Counted from the stretch's first letter, positions 46,168 through 58,417 are shown. The stretch is 64,000 nucleotides of DNA from Dipylidium caninum (GCA_017562135.1 QEYB01000556.1:62001-126000); one strand, 5' to 3'. The notes: a model not told the origin generated them from the letters alone. Numbers and translations are program-made.

Positions 46168-49100
46168 ATGCCCGGTCGGGTCTCAAGGCGTTCTTCAAAT
46201 GGCGGCAGAGGGGGCTGTAGAGGTAACTCTGTTATCACCATAACTTTTGTTCCTAGTCAGCTGAGTTTTTTTCAAAGGACAATATTTTTGCATTCAAAAC
46301 CGTCTCATGGTTTAGGTTGTTTTATTGTGATGAAATATATTGGAATTCTAGACCCCATGCCCATATAACCCATGCTACTGTGCGCAGTAACATTATATTT
46401 GCGGCTACGGCTTCAAATAAACTCATAATAGCTGGAGTCTTGGATCGCAGCTATTTTGCGGGTAATGTTCTTGATCAAAATTCTTACGATTTTCATACGA
46501 CTAGCCGTTATCATTTCCCAAGTTTAATGACTATCCGTGTAAACATACGCTTAGGCAGCATTTAAATGGCTTCAAAGTAAAATGCCCTTTTATTTGTTGC
46601 CACATTTCAAACCCCGTTATAATGTCTGTAGAAATTGAAATTGTGCCGCCGTCTGAGGATCGCGTTCATAATCTCTTCGTGGATTCACGAGGCTGCCACA
46701 TTATCATCAGCATGCAGTCTGGAATAAATTTATACACTACAAGAAAATACAAAAAATGTAAACAGATCCCAAAGGCTAAAGTATGTCCTAAGAATTAAAA
46801 TTGCGCATTACAATCAGGATCTTCTTATTGATTCGGTTGCTTGGAATCAATTTAACGAGAGTGATACGACTACTCAAGAAATTCTTATTGGTACAAACGA
46901 TGGGATTATTCTTGAAGCAGTGTTATCAAGTTCGGAGGATCTTCTATATTCCACGAGCGGGACCGTAATTTGGAAGGAGGTATGCTTTACACTTTCAATC
47001 CTTTCAAGGAATGCTAATGTATTAAATACTTAATATATTTCTTTCCTTCTTCTTAATGTATTTTCCTTATTCGTAATCGATGTACGGTTTCGATCTTTTG
47101 GCTTTTTCTTGCCTATATTTGATACATTTCTAAAAATTACATGTGGTCCTAGCTTATACGTTTGGACCACAGTATTACCGGCATAGCCGTTATCCGGTAT
47201 CCACCTGGATCAGCCCTTGTCCCCGTAGGAGAGCCCCAACTCTTCGCCGTTCTTGTATCTACACCGAGTCGACTTTACCAATTTTTCGGTCGCATCCAAT
47301 CCCCTGATCTCGTCTCGGCTTGTCGGTATATAAGTGCTCAATCTGCCGCTGCTGCCCTGCGTGAGGGGTACATACCCGGTTTCTACGCCTCTGTGTTCGC
47401 AGCCTATTCGCAGAATATATCCGGTATGATTTCGTTTCTTATAAAATCTATATTTTAACTTCTACGTTTGCGCCTCTACCAATGACACTTTTCTCCGTTT
47501 ATTTCGATAACGAATGTTTTTTATTCTTGAAAACGATGAATAGTATTTCTCATGCATAACAGGGGCTAAATGTATCGAGTTTCCTATCTCCTATGGATAC
47601 AGCGATCTTAAAATTTTCCGAAAACTCGATGAAGAAGTCGCAAGTCAGTTTGCTTGGATGACAGGTAATAAATGATTTAAGTACTTTTTTTGAATACAGT
47701 ATCACTAACTAGGCATGCCTTATTTCTCTGCAGCATCTGGTATATACTTCTGTAAAATTGATCCTACTCGCCTGATTGACCCGGAGGTGGTCCGCAGTGC
47801 TAGTGATCAAAAGACCCCTTTACGAATCTCTTTAACAAGTCATGCAAAGTTGATTTCCCATCCCGTTGTGCCAGGAGAACTCGTTAGCTTGCCCCTCTGT
47901 ATATCTCTCACGGAGTTTCATGTTATCATTGCTTATACGGATCGTGTTAAAGCCGTTAATCTGCTGGATAATCGTCCTGTTTTCTCACAAAGTACCCGTG
48001 ATTTTCTCGGGGACGCACAGTTGGGCGGCTGTTGTAGAGATTCAGTAGGAGGTTGTCTCTGGTTTTACAACAGTACAGGTGTTTGTCAGCTTACTATGGA
48101 TCACGAAGATTTGCGTGTTTGGAGGATCTATCTTGACAGACAAGAATTCACAGAGGCTCGAAATCACTGCAAGGTTAGCAGTGAAATGTATGCATGTGCG
48201 TATAGTATGTATACCTATTTTTGAATCCATTAATTTTTTTAGACACCTGACCAATTGGATGAAGTTAATTCTCGGGAGGCAGAATTCTGCTTTTCACGTG
48301 GCGAGTAAGATCGCTTACTGCTTTTATTATACATTAGTTCCAAAAAATAACACTTTAAACAAACGTTTAGATTATACATGGTTGCTTTTTTCCTTGTGTT
48401 TGAGGTGATTGTGGGTACGCCCCAATTTATATTAATTTGTGGCTGTTTCAAAGATTTTAGGGGTTGAATTGCTGTTAATGATTGTGATTACTTTAGCTAT
48501 ATCCACTCAGCCGAGTTGTTTGCTAAAACATCGACAGCATTCGAGGAAGTGGCTCTTCGATTTAGTCAGATTTCAACTCTCACCACTGGCTGTGAAGGAC
48601 AAACTGAAAAAGGGAATTTGGTGACCGGCATCGCCTTGACGGAAGAATATGAAGCGATTGGTGATCAAGAAAATGGAAGTGATAAAAAAAAACCGGATAA
48701 TGTCAGAGGTTCTGGCCCTGTACCCATTTCAATGTGTACGAATTTCCAAATTCTCACACCTTGTACACCACTGAAGGTCTTTCTCCGGACAAAACTCAAA
48801 GCTCTTAAAGACAAACCTGACAACGGACTGGAAATTGTTATACTTCTCTGGCTAGTTGAATTGCTATTAGGAGAAATTAGTATTTTAGAGAATAAATTTG
48901 TGGAGGCGGACGCATCTAGTACAAACCTTGGCGAACTGGCAGATGTCCGAAATGAGTTTCGGCTTCTCGTTACCTCTTCTGAAATTTCGGTAAACAATTT
49001 ATTTGTCTGTTATATATGTAGACGAATAATCAGCTCGAGTATTTTTCCTTTTTTTTGTTTCTGTCAAATCATGGTAATTTTAATAGGAATACTTTAGCAT

Positions 49101-51945
49101 GGCAGCAGTCCTATTCCGTTTAATTTACGATTCGATAACGTTTTATAGAAGTTTCATATTAAAGTTTCTTGTATATGTTAGTATTCTTTCCACATTTTAC
49201 TTAATGTTTGGTTACAGCTCAACAATTGGCCATACGTATAGCGGTTCGGTTGTTGCTTTTTTTCAGAAGATGTACCCTAAATTCAAGGGCGTGATTTACG
49301 ACTTGTTATCTAGTCACGGCAATTCTGAGGACTTGGTGTTTATCGCTAAGACCAATGGAGGTAAGTCGAATGAAATCTTGTAATAGATTTAGGGCGATGG
49401 ATGTCAAGTGTTTTTGTAATTTGTTTTTTTGACATTAGTCAATTAATTAAGCCAAACCTGTCCATCTTCTCACCATCGGAATAGTCTAAATTATCGCATG
49501 TTTTAAACTGGTTTTTCTACTATTGTATAGATTAATGCAGTGGTATGGTTTATTTCCACTTATTCTCACTGCGGTCCTTCATTTTATCTGACAATATATT
49601 TTAGTCTCTTAAGCTTCTCATCTTCGTTATGTTCCGCTTCTCGAACGTACACATGAAATTTAGATATGAAGACAGATCTCTGAAGCTGTTTCCTTTGATA
49701 CCAGATTATGATCGTTTGGTCGATCACTATATGTCACGGGGCGCCTTTACGGAGGCTCTCTTCGTCATCACCACTCATCCATCATGTGCGACGAAGTTAT
49801 ATCAATACAGCGCCCAATTGGCCTCCTGCGAACCAAAAATGCTTGTTGACGCTTGGATTCGCGCTGAACAGCGCCTTTGCCCCTGCAGGCACGTATATGG
49901 TCTCAGTTACTTTTTTGAGTCATTTATTAAATAGGTAAAATAAGGTCAAGTTACGTATTTTTTGAAAATGTTCAACTGGATAGCTGTACTATTGGGTGAG
50001 TATGAGTTAACCTGAACTGTTCACGAGCGTTAAAATGTTTTCCAAGAAATCATCTGATTCAAGGTGTTTGGGTCGCTTTTCTTTAGGCTTCTCCCTAGCG
50101 TATTGTTGCTCCCACCGAATGAAGCTATCCGGTACCTGGAGTTTGCTCTTGATCACTTACAATGTCAGGAGCAGGCGATACATCACCACCTTATTCTTCT
50201 ATACGCCAACCTTCCGAACTCCAAAGCAGATACACATCTTTTGGTTTATTTGAAAAAGTACACTCCCTGTGATTTCCGCGAAGGTTTTGAGCAAGTACTC
50301 AATAATCCTGATATCTCAAAAAACTTTTCAAAAGCCCTACCATATTCATTTTTGCGGCCGGGTTAGTCGTTAAATTGCATTTTACCTACCCAAATACTTT
50401 TTGAAGCCTGACTGTAGGCTTTTAATTTCGAGTCTAGTGAAAAGTCAACGTTGGCCTTTAGTTTCCTCAACAAAAGGAATTAGACATCACAATATTTTTT
50501 GCATATGGCTTGCTTTTGATAGATGAAAATAAATCCCTATGTGTATAGTTTTCACTGTGAGTAAAAAGCACTGACAACTTTTCTTTCTTGGAAACCCTAA
50601 GCATTACCTGCCTTCCATATTCCCATAAGTCCATTTATATGCTGTTTAGATTTACCTTATGATTCCGGATTCGTAATTCGGACGTCCATGGAGAAAGGCT
50701 GCCTAAGATCAACGGTTTTTATGTTACAGTCATTGGGGCTTTTTAGCCAGGCAATCGAAGAAGCTCTCTCCAAGGTATTTTTCATACGGAATTTAGTAAT
50801 CTCTAGAATGATATCGCTTTAGCCAAGGAAGCCATCAGATCAAATGTGTTAGGGATTGACGTGCAACGTGCTCTCTGGTTACGTATAGGTATTATTTAAA
50901 TTTCTTATAATATCTATTCATCTTCTTGATTTAATTTTGTATCTTGTGCTTTTTACAGCTCGTCATGTTATTACTGACCAGAGCAGTCCACAAGAGGCAA
51001 CAGCTTTACTTCATGAATCTTCTCTCCTTCGTTTGGAGGATGTGTTTCCGCTCTTTCCGGACTTCGTCACCATAGATGAGTTTCGTGTAAATCAGTTCGC
51101 GTATAACTTTTCTTACGAACTACTCTTATTATTTGGACCACTAACTGCAACTGTACGCCTCGCCATATCTTAGGTTTGCAAATCTAGCGAAAGGGGAAAA
51201 TGGTTGACTTTAATAATTGGTGAACTGACTAACTAAAACCATCCATTTTAATAACTATCGTTAAACAGAAACTACAAGTTTCGTTTGCAGGATGTAATTT
51301 GTGAATCACTTGATGCATACAATTCGCAAATTGAACAACTGAAAGCAGAGATGCGGGCGACCGTGGATAGTACTAATGAAATTCGCACCCAACTCAATTA
51401 TCTTAAAGCCCAGTAAGCTATAGTCTTTCTACATGTTACAGATTCGTTGACCTGGTAACTTTCCTGACCTCTTTATAGTTATGAATTCATTCCCGAAAAT
51501 GCCCGCTGTTGTCATTGTCTATACGCCCTCACTCTGCGCACATTCTACGTATTTCCCTGTGGTCATTTCTTTCACACCGACTGTCTTTTGAACTTAGTAA
51601 GTGGTTTCAAAAGCAAAATGCAGGTTTTTCGACAGTTTGGTCAGTACTTGCGATTATCAGTTATGCGTTTTCACAGGTTCGACCGCATTTGGCTCCAGAT
51701 GATGCTGTTCGATTGGCTGATCTTTGTACGAGGTCCGAAGCGGATGGGTTTGCCGTTCAGCAGTTTAGGGTAACTTATCTTTCCATCTTTATTCTATTAA
51801 TTCCTTTTATTTACAGTCCCATTTTGATGAACTCATAGCCGCCGACTGTGCCTTTTGTGGGAAAATATCTATCGACAGTGTTAGTCGCCCGTACTTTTCC
51901 GACGCTAACACCTATGAAAACGAACAGAGCATCTGGTTTTTTTAA
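46168..51945 (+). CDS. VPS18: VPS18 (Pep3/deep orange), HOPS/CORVET subunit, 20 exons
   Basis: Exons: 46168-46222, 46261-46309, 46388-46461, 46632-46780, 46818-46979, 47153-47423, 47563-47664, 47734-48173, 48243-48304, 48497-48989, 49267-49360, 49705-49888, 50087-50361, 50650-50774, 50807-50888, 50959-51086, 51291-51412, 51479-51596, 51677-51769, 51817-51945; about 1050 aa (human 973). VPS18 is a core subunit tethering endosomes, lysosomes and vacuoles. The N-terminal beta-propeller covers about residues 1-400. The clathrin-repeat rod follows (WRIYLDRQEFTEARNHC, AELFAKTSTAFEEVALRF, LVDAWI). The conserved LRLEDVFPLFPDFVTIDEF precedes a coiled coil (EQLKAEMRATVDSTNEIRTQL). The C-terminal RING-H2 has CCHC, then CGHFFHTDC, and later CAFC, ending ENEQSIWFF. 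An extra segment of about 50 residues, acidic then basic, follows the SYFEE-like helix. The junction 49888/50087 needs a GC donor to match the family; a GT alternative (49892 to 50064) adds residues. Exons 1-3 are the least certain. AATAAA is at 52000-52005. Confidence 0.93.
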
Positions 51946-53288
51946 TAGAAGCGAGTTGCTACCTGGGGTGGCCACCGCATAGCTGATTAATTCCATTTCA
52001 ATAAACAAGTATCATGTGAAGCGCGACTTTTGTTGTTTAGTTTTGACATTATTGAACCTGTCTTGCTCTGGTTAGGACTTAAACCATTTATGCTAAACAC
52101 TGACTCGCCACTTTATTCTCTTTTCTAGTTCCCCAATTTTATTGTTTCATGTCTCATTTTATTGCTAATAATAGTTTCCCAGATCGTTTTTAAGATTTTA
52201 TTAATAAGCGTCAATGTAATTTTTGTCGTCAAGAAGATATGTTACTCAAATATGATCCTAGGACTGCGGGCGCACCCCATAGCTAAAAATAATAATAAAT
52301 CGGATTCTTCAATATGGCTTCTTACGGGTGATTATGGTAATTGAAATACTGCTTATAGAAATTCCTTGTTGTCGGTGATGTCCTTTTGTCTCTGCCACTC
52401 GACAGCATTTACTTTCATAATTGGTTAAATTTCTTTTTCGAAGCTTTTCTTTGCTGAATGGTCATGCACAGTACAAGTGTTAGGTAGTGAATTATATGAA
52501 GGTGTGATAGTGGATCGAATAGCAGAACTTGGGTTAGTAATTCGCTTTGCGGTTGCGGCATCCGACTCGTCATCTGGGCCTTGCCAGACACTAATGAGCC
52601 GTGATTCAACGAAGTATATTGGTTAACCCCTAAGCTTGAAAGCAAACCCAACCAAGCAGTGGTGACTGGTAGTTGTTTTAGCGCATTTCTGTTTCTAGAT
52701 GAGTTTCGACGTGAGTAGTTACAGGTATGTTTTGTTTATTTTTGGTCTCTGTAGGACGGGTGCAGGCGACTTATTACCAGATTCCGATAGGGCTCAGTAG
52801 CCTCCACTCACCTGAGTAGGCTTCCTGACCCCACAAATCAGATACGGATAGGCTTGTCATGAGATTTTCCTAACGTATATCTTACCAGCAGTAAGAGACC
52901 CAAGTAAACTCAAGTTATTTGTTGAGGTCCAAAGGTGCCTAGCGGGCTGAACGAACGATGACGCAGGAGTTCGCCACAAAATCAGTATTAGGTCCGCTTA
53001 ACTACCAGAAAGGGAGTAATTACTTGGGATGATGAGGAGTGTTTTTGGTCTTATGTATGATAGCCGATGGTAACTCGTAGTTAATCGCCTTGTCTGGTTT
53101 TTGGAAACTCATGCACTTGGCGTGTGTGAAACTTTATTGATCTATTGCTTGGGATAAAAAATTTTCATAGTGCATGTAATGCACTTTGACGGGAGAAGTT
53201 TTGAGTAATTTGTTTTAACTTACACACACCTTTGGCCTCCATTCAAGTAGAGTGTGCAGTAGGTATCGGTGGCCGCTTTGATCTTGCC
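51946..53288 (+). other. Intergenic region between VPS18 and SLC25A39/40
   Basis: About 1.3 kb. It holds the VPS18 3' flank with AATAAA at 52000-52005. A more complex, GC-richer stretch at about 52540-53050 could be a dispersed repeat. No gene is recognised. Confidence 0.5.
52000..52005 (+). terminator. Poly(A) signal of VPS18
   Basis: Canonical AATAAA 55 nt after the VPS18 stop codon, in AT-rich sequence with a GT-rich element downstream. Confidence 0.65.
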
Positions 53289-55437
53289 ATGAGTATACAG
53301 CGACAAGAGAATGCTGTATCTTGGATTTGTAGAACCAACAGAATAATTGCCTCCGCTCTTGGAGGAATTCTAACATCTTTAATAATGACACCGCTGGACG
53401 TTATCAAGATACGTATGCAGGTAAAAATGCCTGTCACTGATGTTCTCAGTCCGCATCAAGACAAGGTCATTGTTTCCTCTATTGTAATGGACTAATGGAT
53501 CATTTGTGTGCATGTACAAATGATGTGAACTCTTTGGAAGATCGATCAAAGCTATGGCTTAGGCAGCACAGAAAGTTTAAGTCGTTTTGGGTGCGTAACC
53601 CGATTTGTCGCCATCCAGAGGGCATTCAGTCTTGCATTTTTCACTACAATTTTAGAGGGATATTCATCCCTCCATCCGCAAGTAGTTTGAACTGTAGCAT
53701 GTCTTCTGCTGTAAGACCCAGCCTATTTGACTGATAACATAGAACCCCGGTAATTGTTACGTTTTTTTTTCAATATTAGGAAGCCCTCTTCACAATCGTC
53801 AGGACAGAGGGTGTGTTATCGCTCTGGAGTGGCTTGTCGCCAACTCTGTAAGTTTTTAAGGCATTATGTTAGTTTTTAGTATGATGGCGCTACCTCAGAC
53901 TGTCATCTACTACTCTCTTAACGATTGGATAAAGCATCAAATCAACCTACACTGTGTGTAAATGGATATTCAATAGGAAATAACGCACTCTTCGTGAATT
54001 TGATGCCTTCTATTGTCGGCGCTCTATCTCGGATACTTTCTGTATTCACAATTTCGCCTTTGGAGCTTATGCGTACAAAGCTCCAATCAAGGCCAATGAC
54101 CCTCACATCATTTTATGAAACTGCTAAATCTACTGTTGCTCAGGTACCTTATTAAGTTTTTGTTGTGTTTTATTGCTTACTCTAAAATACCTCTATGGTC
54201 ATTAGTAATTTGTGTTATTTTAAGGGCGAATTATTTCGTAATACTGAATTATGATGCAACTTTCATGAAATATGATTTATTATAGGATGGCATTAGAAGC
54301 TTGTGGATTGGAGTAGGTCCAACTCTTCTTCGTGATGTGCCTTACTCAGCAATATTTTGGTGTGCCTACGATTTTAATAAAAAAAAGTATCATCAAACTT
54401 GCAAGTTATCTTCATCGAATGAAGAAGTGCCGATTGATCTCAAGTTCCCCATAGCCTTCTTTTTTGGAGCCACGGCAGGCTTTGTGCGTTACCCCTGAAA
54501 TGTGATTTTTAAGTTCTTAAAAAAAGAGTCCATCTTTTATATGTCAAAAAACTATTTGCTAATGCTTTGAATTTTTTGTAACTTCTCATTAATGTAAGAC
54601 CCCCGTTTTGATTTGTTTTATGCGTATTCTTTAATTAACATTCCATTCGCAACTGATTTTAGGCGGCCGGACTGATTACGCATCCATTTGATGTCATTAA
54701 AACTCATCGTCAGTTGGAGCTGGGTGAAGCCATTTTTGGTCGTAAGTTTATTTTGCGTCGTGCACTTTTCTTTGAAACTACTTTTATTCTTAGCTTAGTA
54801 CATTCTTTAGTACTACTTGAAAGATTAAGACCTCAAACACGCCGTTTCTCCCTGCTTTATGTATTTTTCTTTTTAAAATTGGTAACAAACATCTTTTCAT
54901 TTCGTTACGGCATTAGACGTGACAATGCTTATGTCAATACTTATGGACAGCTAGAAACTCAGCTTATTTTACATTTGATTTGCGTAAGAATGTGTAGCTT
55001 ATGATAGGCCATTATGATGTGCAAAATTTTGTCAATTTTCATGGTTTTCTGTTTTTAAGACAAGAAAATTTCAGAGTCGACGTGGAAGGCCCTTCGGCAT
55101 CTTTATAGGGTAAAGGGTCTAAGGGCTCTTTTCAGTGGTACGTCAACTTATCTGTTTAAGTCGTGTTAAAAAAAGTGTTATTTTGCAATACTCTTTTTTG
55201 TGTCGATGGAATCTACTTTCTGTGGAAAAATTATCTTTTCGCTATTTCTATGTTTACGAAGAGAATATCTGAACGTACTAATTCCATTAAGATTTGAGAA
55301 TTGTAGTGATCCTAGCATCCTTTTGTGCTTTAATTTTTTTGTTTTCAGGTTTTACTCCGAGGCTCTTGAAAACTACCACTGCTTCAGCATTGATGGTCTC
55401 TGTATTTGAAGTGATAAAACAGAATCTTCAAAACTAA
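53289..55437 (+). CDS. SLC25A40: SLC25A39/40 (MTM1-type) mitochondrial carrier, 8 exons, apparent frameshift
   Basis: Exons: 53289-53420, 53450-53590, 53780-53847, 53880-54143, 54286-54483, 54663-54738, 55075-55137, 55349-55437; about 343 aa if the frameshift is ignored (human SLC25A40 338). Three mitochondrial-carrier signatures are visible: PLDVIK (repeat 1), PLELMR (repeat 2), PFDVIK (repeat 3). Subfamily marks are YCNGLMDHLC in the first matrix loop, LRDVPYSAIFW, and GFTPRLLKTT near the end. SLC25A39/40 carry glutathione into the mitochondrial matrix; yeast MTM1 is linked to manganese and iron homeostasis. The matrix loop has four clustered cysteines (C52, C56, C64, C66), as in the iron-sulfur-sensing loop of human SLC25A39. 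Introns 1 and 3 are 29 and 32 nt. In exon 4 the frame that reads ALPQTVIYYSLNDWIK must shift by one base at about 53932-53950 to continue as CVNGYSIGNNALFVN; no intron with legal ends can do this. A likely AATAAA is at 55718-55723. Confidence 0.9.
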
Positions 55438-57186
55438 AACTATCTTGTATTCACCTTCCATCTCCCCCTTAAATTTCTAGATATTTTAGGTTTGTATATA
55501 CCTTTGTTTTATCTACTATAAGCCTAGACCTTTTTTCACTTTCGTTCTCAGACAGTTAGCATTTCTTTGTTTGTAATTTGGGGTCTTAGACCTGATGAAC
55601 TGCCGCGAGCTCCCTCTGCGTGATTTAAAAATTTTTTATTGGGTGTCAGTATGTATTCTTGGATCGTATATCAATTCAAACTTCTAGTTGTCTATCATAT
55701 AATACGAACTGACATCTAATAAAATAACCATCTCGTTTACGGTTGGATAAGTTGTAATTTCTCCAGTTGAGTGAAGTTACTAACTAATCAAATGTTATTA
55801 AAACGACCACTAAAACACCAACTTCCTCTAGGTGCCCGTTAGGGTTCGATTCGACCATTACGGACAAGCAATCCAGGTAAACTCCCCCGTAGCCTGATTT
55901 CTACTGCATGCTCTTAGGCTGTCACTTTTACGATCTTTGGTTGCTAGGCGATGGGAGCTGTCTTCTTGGGCATTATACGGCAATTTCACGGTGTTTAAAC
56001 TAACTCGTCTAGATGATGGGCTTGCAATTTTTGGGACGCCTGATTCTGCGGAGTTTCTTGGGTTTCGGCCTGCGTAAGGACTGAATCCACAGAGTAAAAG
56101 GTTATGAGGTGGGCAGATCCACAGTCATTGGGCCATCAGCTCTTTGGTGTAGTTATACATAGGTCTGTTGTAAATGCGTCTTCACTATGTTGTCCCTCGA
56201 CTGCAGACGTTTTTTATGTTCCTCTTTTGCTCTTGCGGTATATTCAAAGTTCAAGTGGTGAGTATGGCTTATGGAAGATCTGGTGCTCCCTTTTTGGTCA
56301 ACTTGCGACTGACCTGCTGATTTTTTAGTGACATTCTCTCTCATGTTTCATCAGGAAGTTTTCTTTGTGAGATCGCCCATGGGTCAAAACCCTTGGTTGA
56401 ATAGACCACCTGTACAACTTTCCTAATATCAAAATTATAAACGGATCATACATTCTCAGTTTCCGCTAACTCTTTATTATTGTTACACGAACGACCAAAA
56501 CAAGTTCATCGCGTACTTTCAATATACGTTCAAAATAGGACCTTTGATTATTTTTGATATTAGTGAGGGCACCGTAATCACACTCAAGATGTATAGAACC
56601 CTATGAATTGTTATTTCGCTTTTGCAAAAGTTGAAATCATGAGCAGTTAACATCTTAGCAGATATCCATTCCAACGCTGTAATAAGCCGGCAAGGCAAAA
56701 AAAAGTGGGATGAAAATAACAGCGAAACTGAACCGATGAGAGGCTGTTGATACCGAAGGCAGCTTTCTCAATTAAAAGAGCAGAGATAGAGAACACCCCG
56801 ATGGGAGCGTACAGATGATCAAAACTAGACGAAAAATGAATATTGGGCAGAGTCGGCCTTGTATGATTGGCGGTTAGACGGAATATATGCTGCGAAACAA
56901 CCTTCATAATCACACATTAATAATTTTAAATGTGAGAAAAGGTGGTATACTTTCGTGAAACATTGGTTAATGTATATATTTCCGGTTAGTTCGGCTTGTG
57001 TGTTGTTATTCCATTTAACCAGCCCCCTCCCCGGGCAATGATATTTTATCTACAACCAAGAATTTAACGATATTCTCGTGTGGAATTTATTAAATCAATA
57101 TAGAAAACAGTCTAATACATTCAAGTAGCATTGCTTGTCCCCTTTTAAACAATCATTTTCTCTTATATAATTGGGCCGAACTGTAG
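55438..57186. other. Intergenic region between SLC25A39/40 and taspase-1
   Basis: About 1.7 kb, AT-rich. It holds AATAAA at 55718-55723, a B-box-like GGTTCGATTC at about 55850, and a minus-strand ATG frame of 88 codons (56913-56647) that I cannot assign. No recognised gene. Confidence 0.5.
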
Positions 57187-57294
57187 GTCATTTGTTTGAG
57201 AAGGTATGTGTCGCCATTTTCTTTGGTTCTCACTTATCTGTTGGCCAATCTATCAGCCTATTTTCCATGTTTGTGCCACAAAAGGTTAATACTC

Positions 57295-58404
57295 ATGTTT
57301 GCCGTGGCTGTTCACGCTGGTGCAGGTTTCCATTCTCCTTCCAAAGAGTCATTGTACAAAAATGCCTGTATGAGGGCATGCAATGCTGCTATTCACGTCC
57401 TTAACGGTCCGGAATCCGAATTTGCCGCTCTTGAGGCCGTTACCGCTGCTGTCTCGGCCCTGGAAGATAGCCCTTATACAAATGCCGGATTTGGCAGTTG
57501 TTTAAATTTCGATGGACATGTGGAGTGCGATGCCGGGATTATGTGTGGCAGAAGTCTTCTGTTTACGTCGGTTGGAGGTGTCTCTTGTATAAAAAATCCG
57601 ATTCAAGTTCCTAAGCATCTAATTTTACAACATCTCACACACCCTGTTTCACCGATTGGTCGTGTTCAGCCTCTGAGCCTTTGCGGTAATGGGGCAAAGA
57701 GATGGGCGTCGGAGGTTGCTGGCCTTCCCCTTCTCCCAAATCATTGTCTCATATCAAGCCCGGCAAAAAGCAAATGGAGGAAGTATCGGCAACTTGTTGA
57801 TGAAAATGATCGCTGCTCCACAGCTAGCATTAGGTCGTGCTGCGGGAAATTTTTTGCTAATGAGAAACTAGACACAGTTGGTGCAGTTTGTCTGGATTCC
57901 TCAGGTAATATATGCGCAGCTTCTTCAAGCGGTGGTATACCATTGAAGCTACAAGGTCGTCTTGGCCAGGCTTGTGTTTATGGCTGCGGCTCCTGGGCAG
58001 AAGTTACTCCTACTGTGTCGGTCGGTTGTGTCACATCTGGGACTGGTGAGCAGCTAATAAAAACACAACTTGCTCAGCGGATCGCCTACAGAATCTTAAA
58101 GCAACCTGATATACCCTTCCCTAATATTGTTGACACCGCTTTCCAGGAGGACTTTCTTGATTCACGATTCTTGTCAAATGAAACTGTTTCTAAATTTGGC
58201 GGAGTTGTGGGCATAAGCAAAATTACAGGGGACATCCAAGATTCTATACCCCCCGTCGTCGAATTATTTTTCAAACATTCAACCGATTCATTAGCTTATG
58301 GCTTTTATACCAGCGGACAGATGGCGAAACCATCTGTGATGGTTTCGAGAAAATCACGTTCTCGTTTAACAGGATCGGACTATTATGCATTCACTTGTAA
58401 TTAG
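57295..58404 (+). CDS. TASP1: Taspase-1 (threonine aspartase), intronless
   Basis: A single uninterrupted frame of 369 aa from the ATG at 57295 (human TASP1 is 420 aa). Taspase-1 is an Ntn-type endopeptidase that cleaves MLL/KMT2 proteins, TFIIA and other nuclear factors after Asp. Family motifs are plain: VHAGAGFHS near the N-terminus, ALEDSPYTNAGFGSCLN, ECDAGIM, then KLDTVGAVCLDSSGN with the autocleavage site D193/T194. Thr194 should become the N-terminal nucleophile of the beta subunit. CVYGCGSWAE and CVTSGTGEQL follow. The segment before the cleavage site is shorter than in human and its basic cluster is reduced to KSKWRKYR. An upstream in-frame extension from 57196 is open, but the family begins at the chosen Met. 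AG acceptors at 57187 and 57284 could each be a spliced-leader or 5'UTR splice site. PBRM1 starts 80 nt downstream. Confidence 0.95.
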   Translation: MFAVAVHAGAGFHSPSKESLYKNACMRACNAAIHVLNGPESEFAALEAVTAAVSALEDSPYTNAGFGSCLNFDGHVECDAGIMCGRSLLFTSVGGVSCIKNPIQVPKHLILQHLTHPVSPIGRVQPLSLCGNGAKRWASEVAGLPLLPNHCLISSPAKSKWRKYRQLVDENDRCSTASIRSCCGKFFANEKLDTVGAVCLDSSGNICAASSSGGIPLKLQGRLGQACVYGCGSWAEVTPTVSVGCVTSGTGEQLIKTQLAQRIAYRILKQPDIPFPNIVDTAFQEDFLDSRFLSNETVSKFGGVVGISKITGDIQDSIPPVVELFFKHSTDSLAYGFYTSGQMAKPSVMVSRKSRSRLTGSDYYAFTCN

Positions 58405-58411
58405 GCAGCCG

Positions 58412-58417
58412 AATAAA
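58412..58417 (+). terminator. Poly(A) signal of taspase-1 inside the 80-nt intercistronic gap
   Basis: AATAAA begins 8 nt after the taspase-1 stop codon, and 67 nt separate it from the acceptor AG at 58483-58484. This spacing is what coupled polyadenylation and trans-splicing in an operon would use. Confidence 0.75.

Noticed and set aside
55833..55880. tRNA or SINE signal: GGGTTCGATTCGACC
   Set aside because: Only a B-box-like match; no A box or cloverleaf could be drawn upstream.
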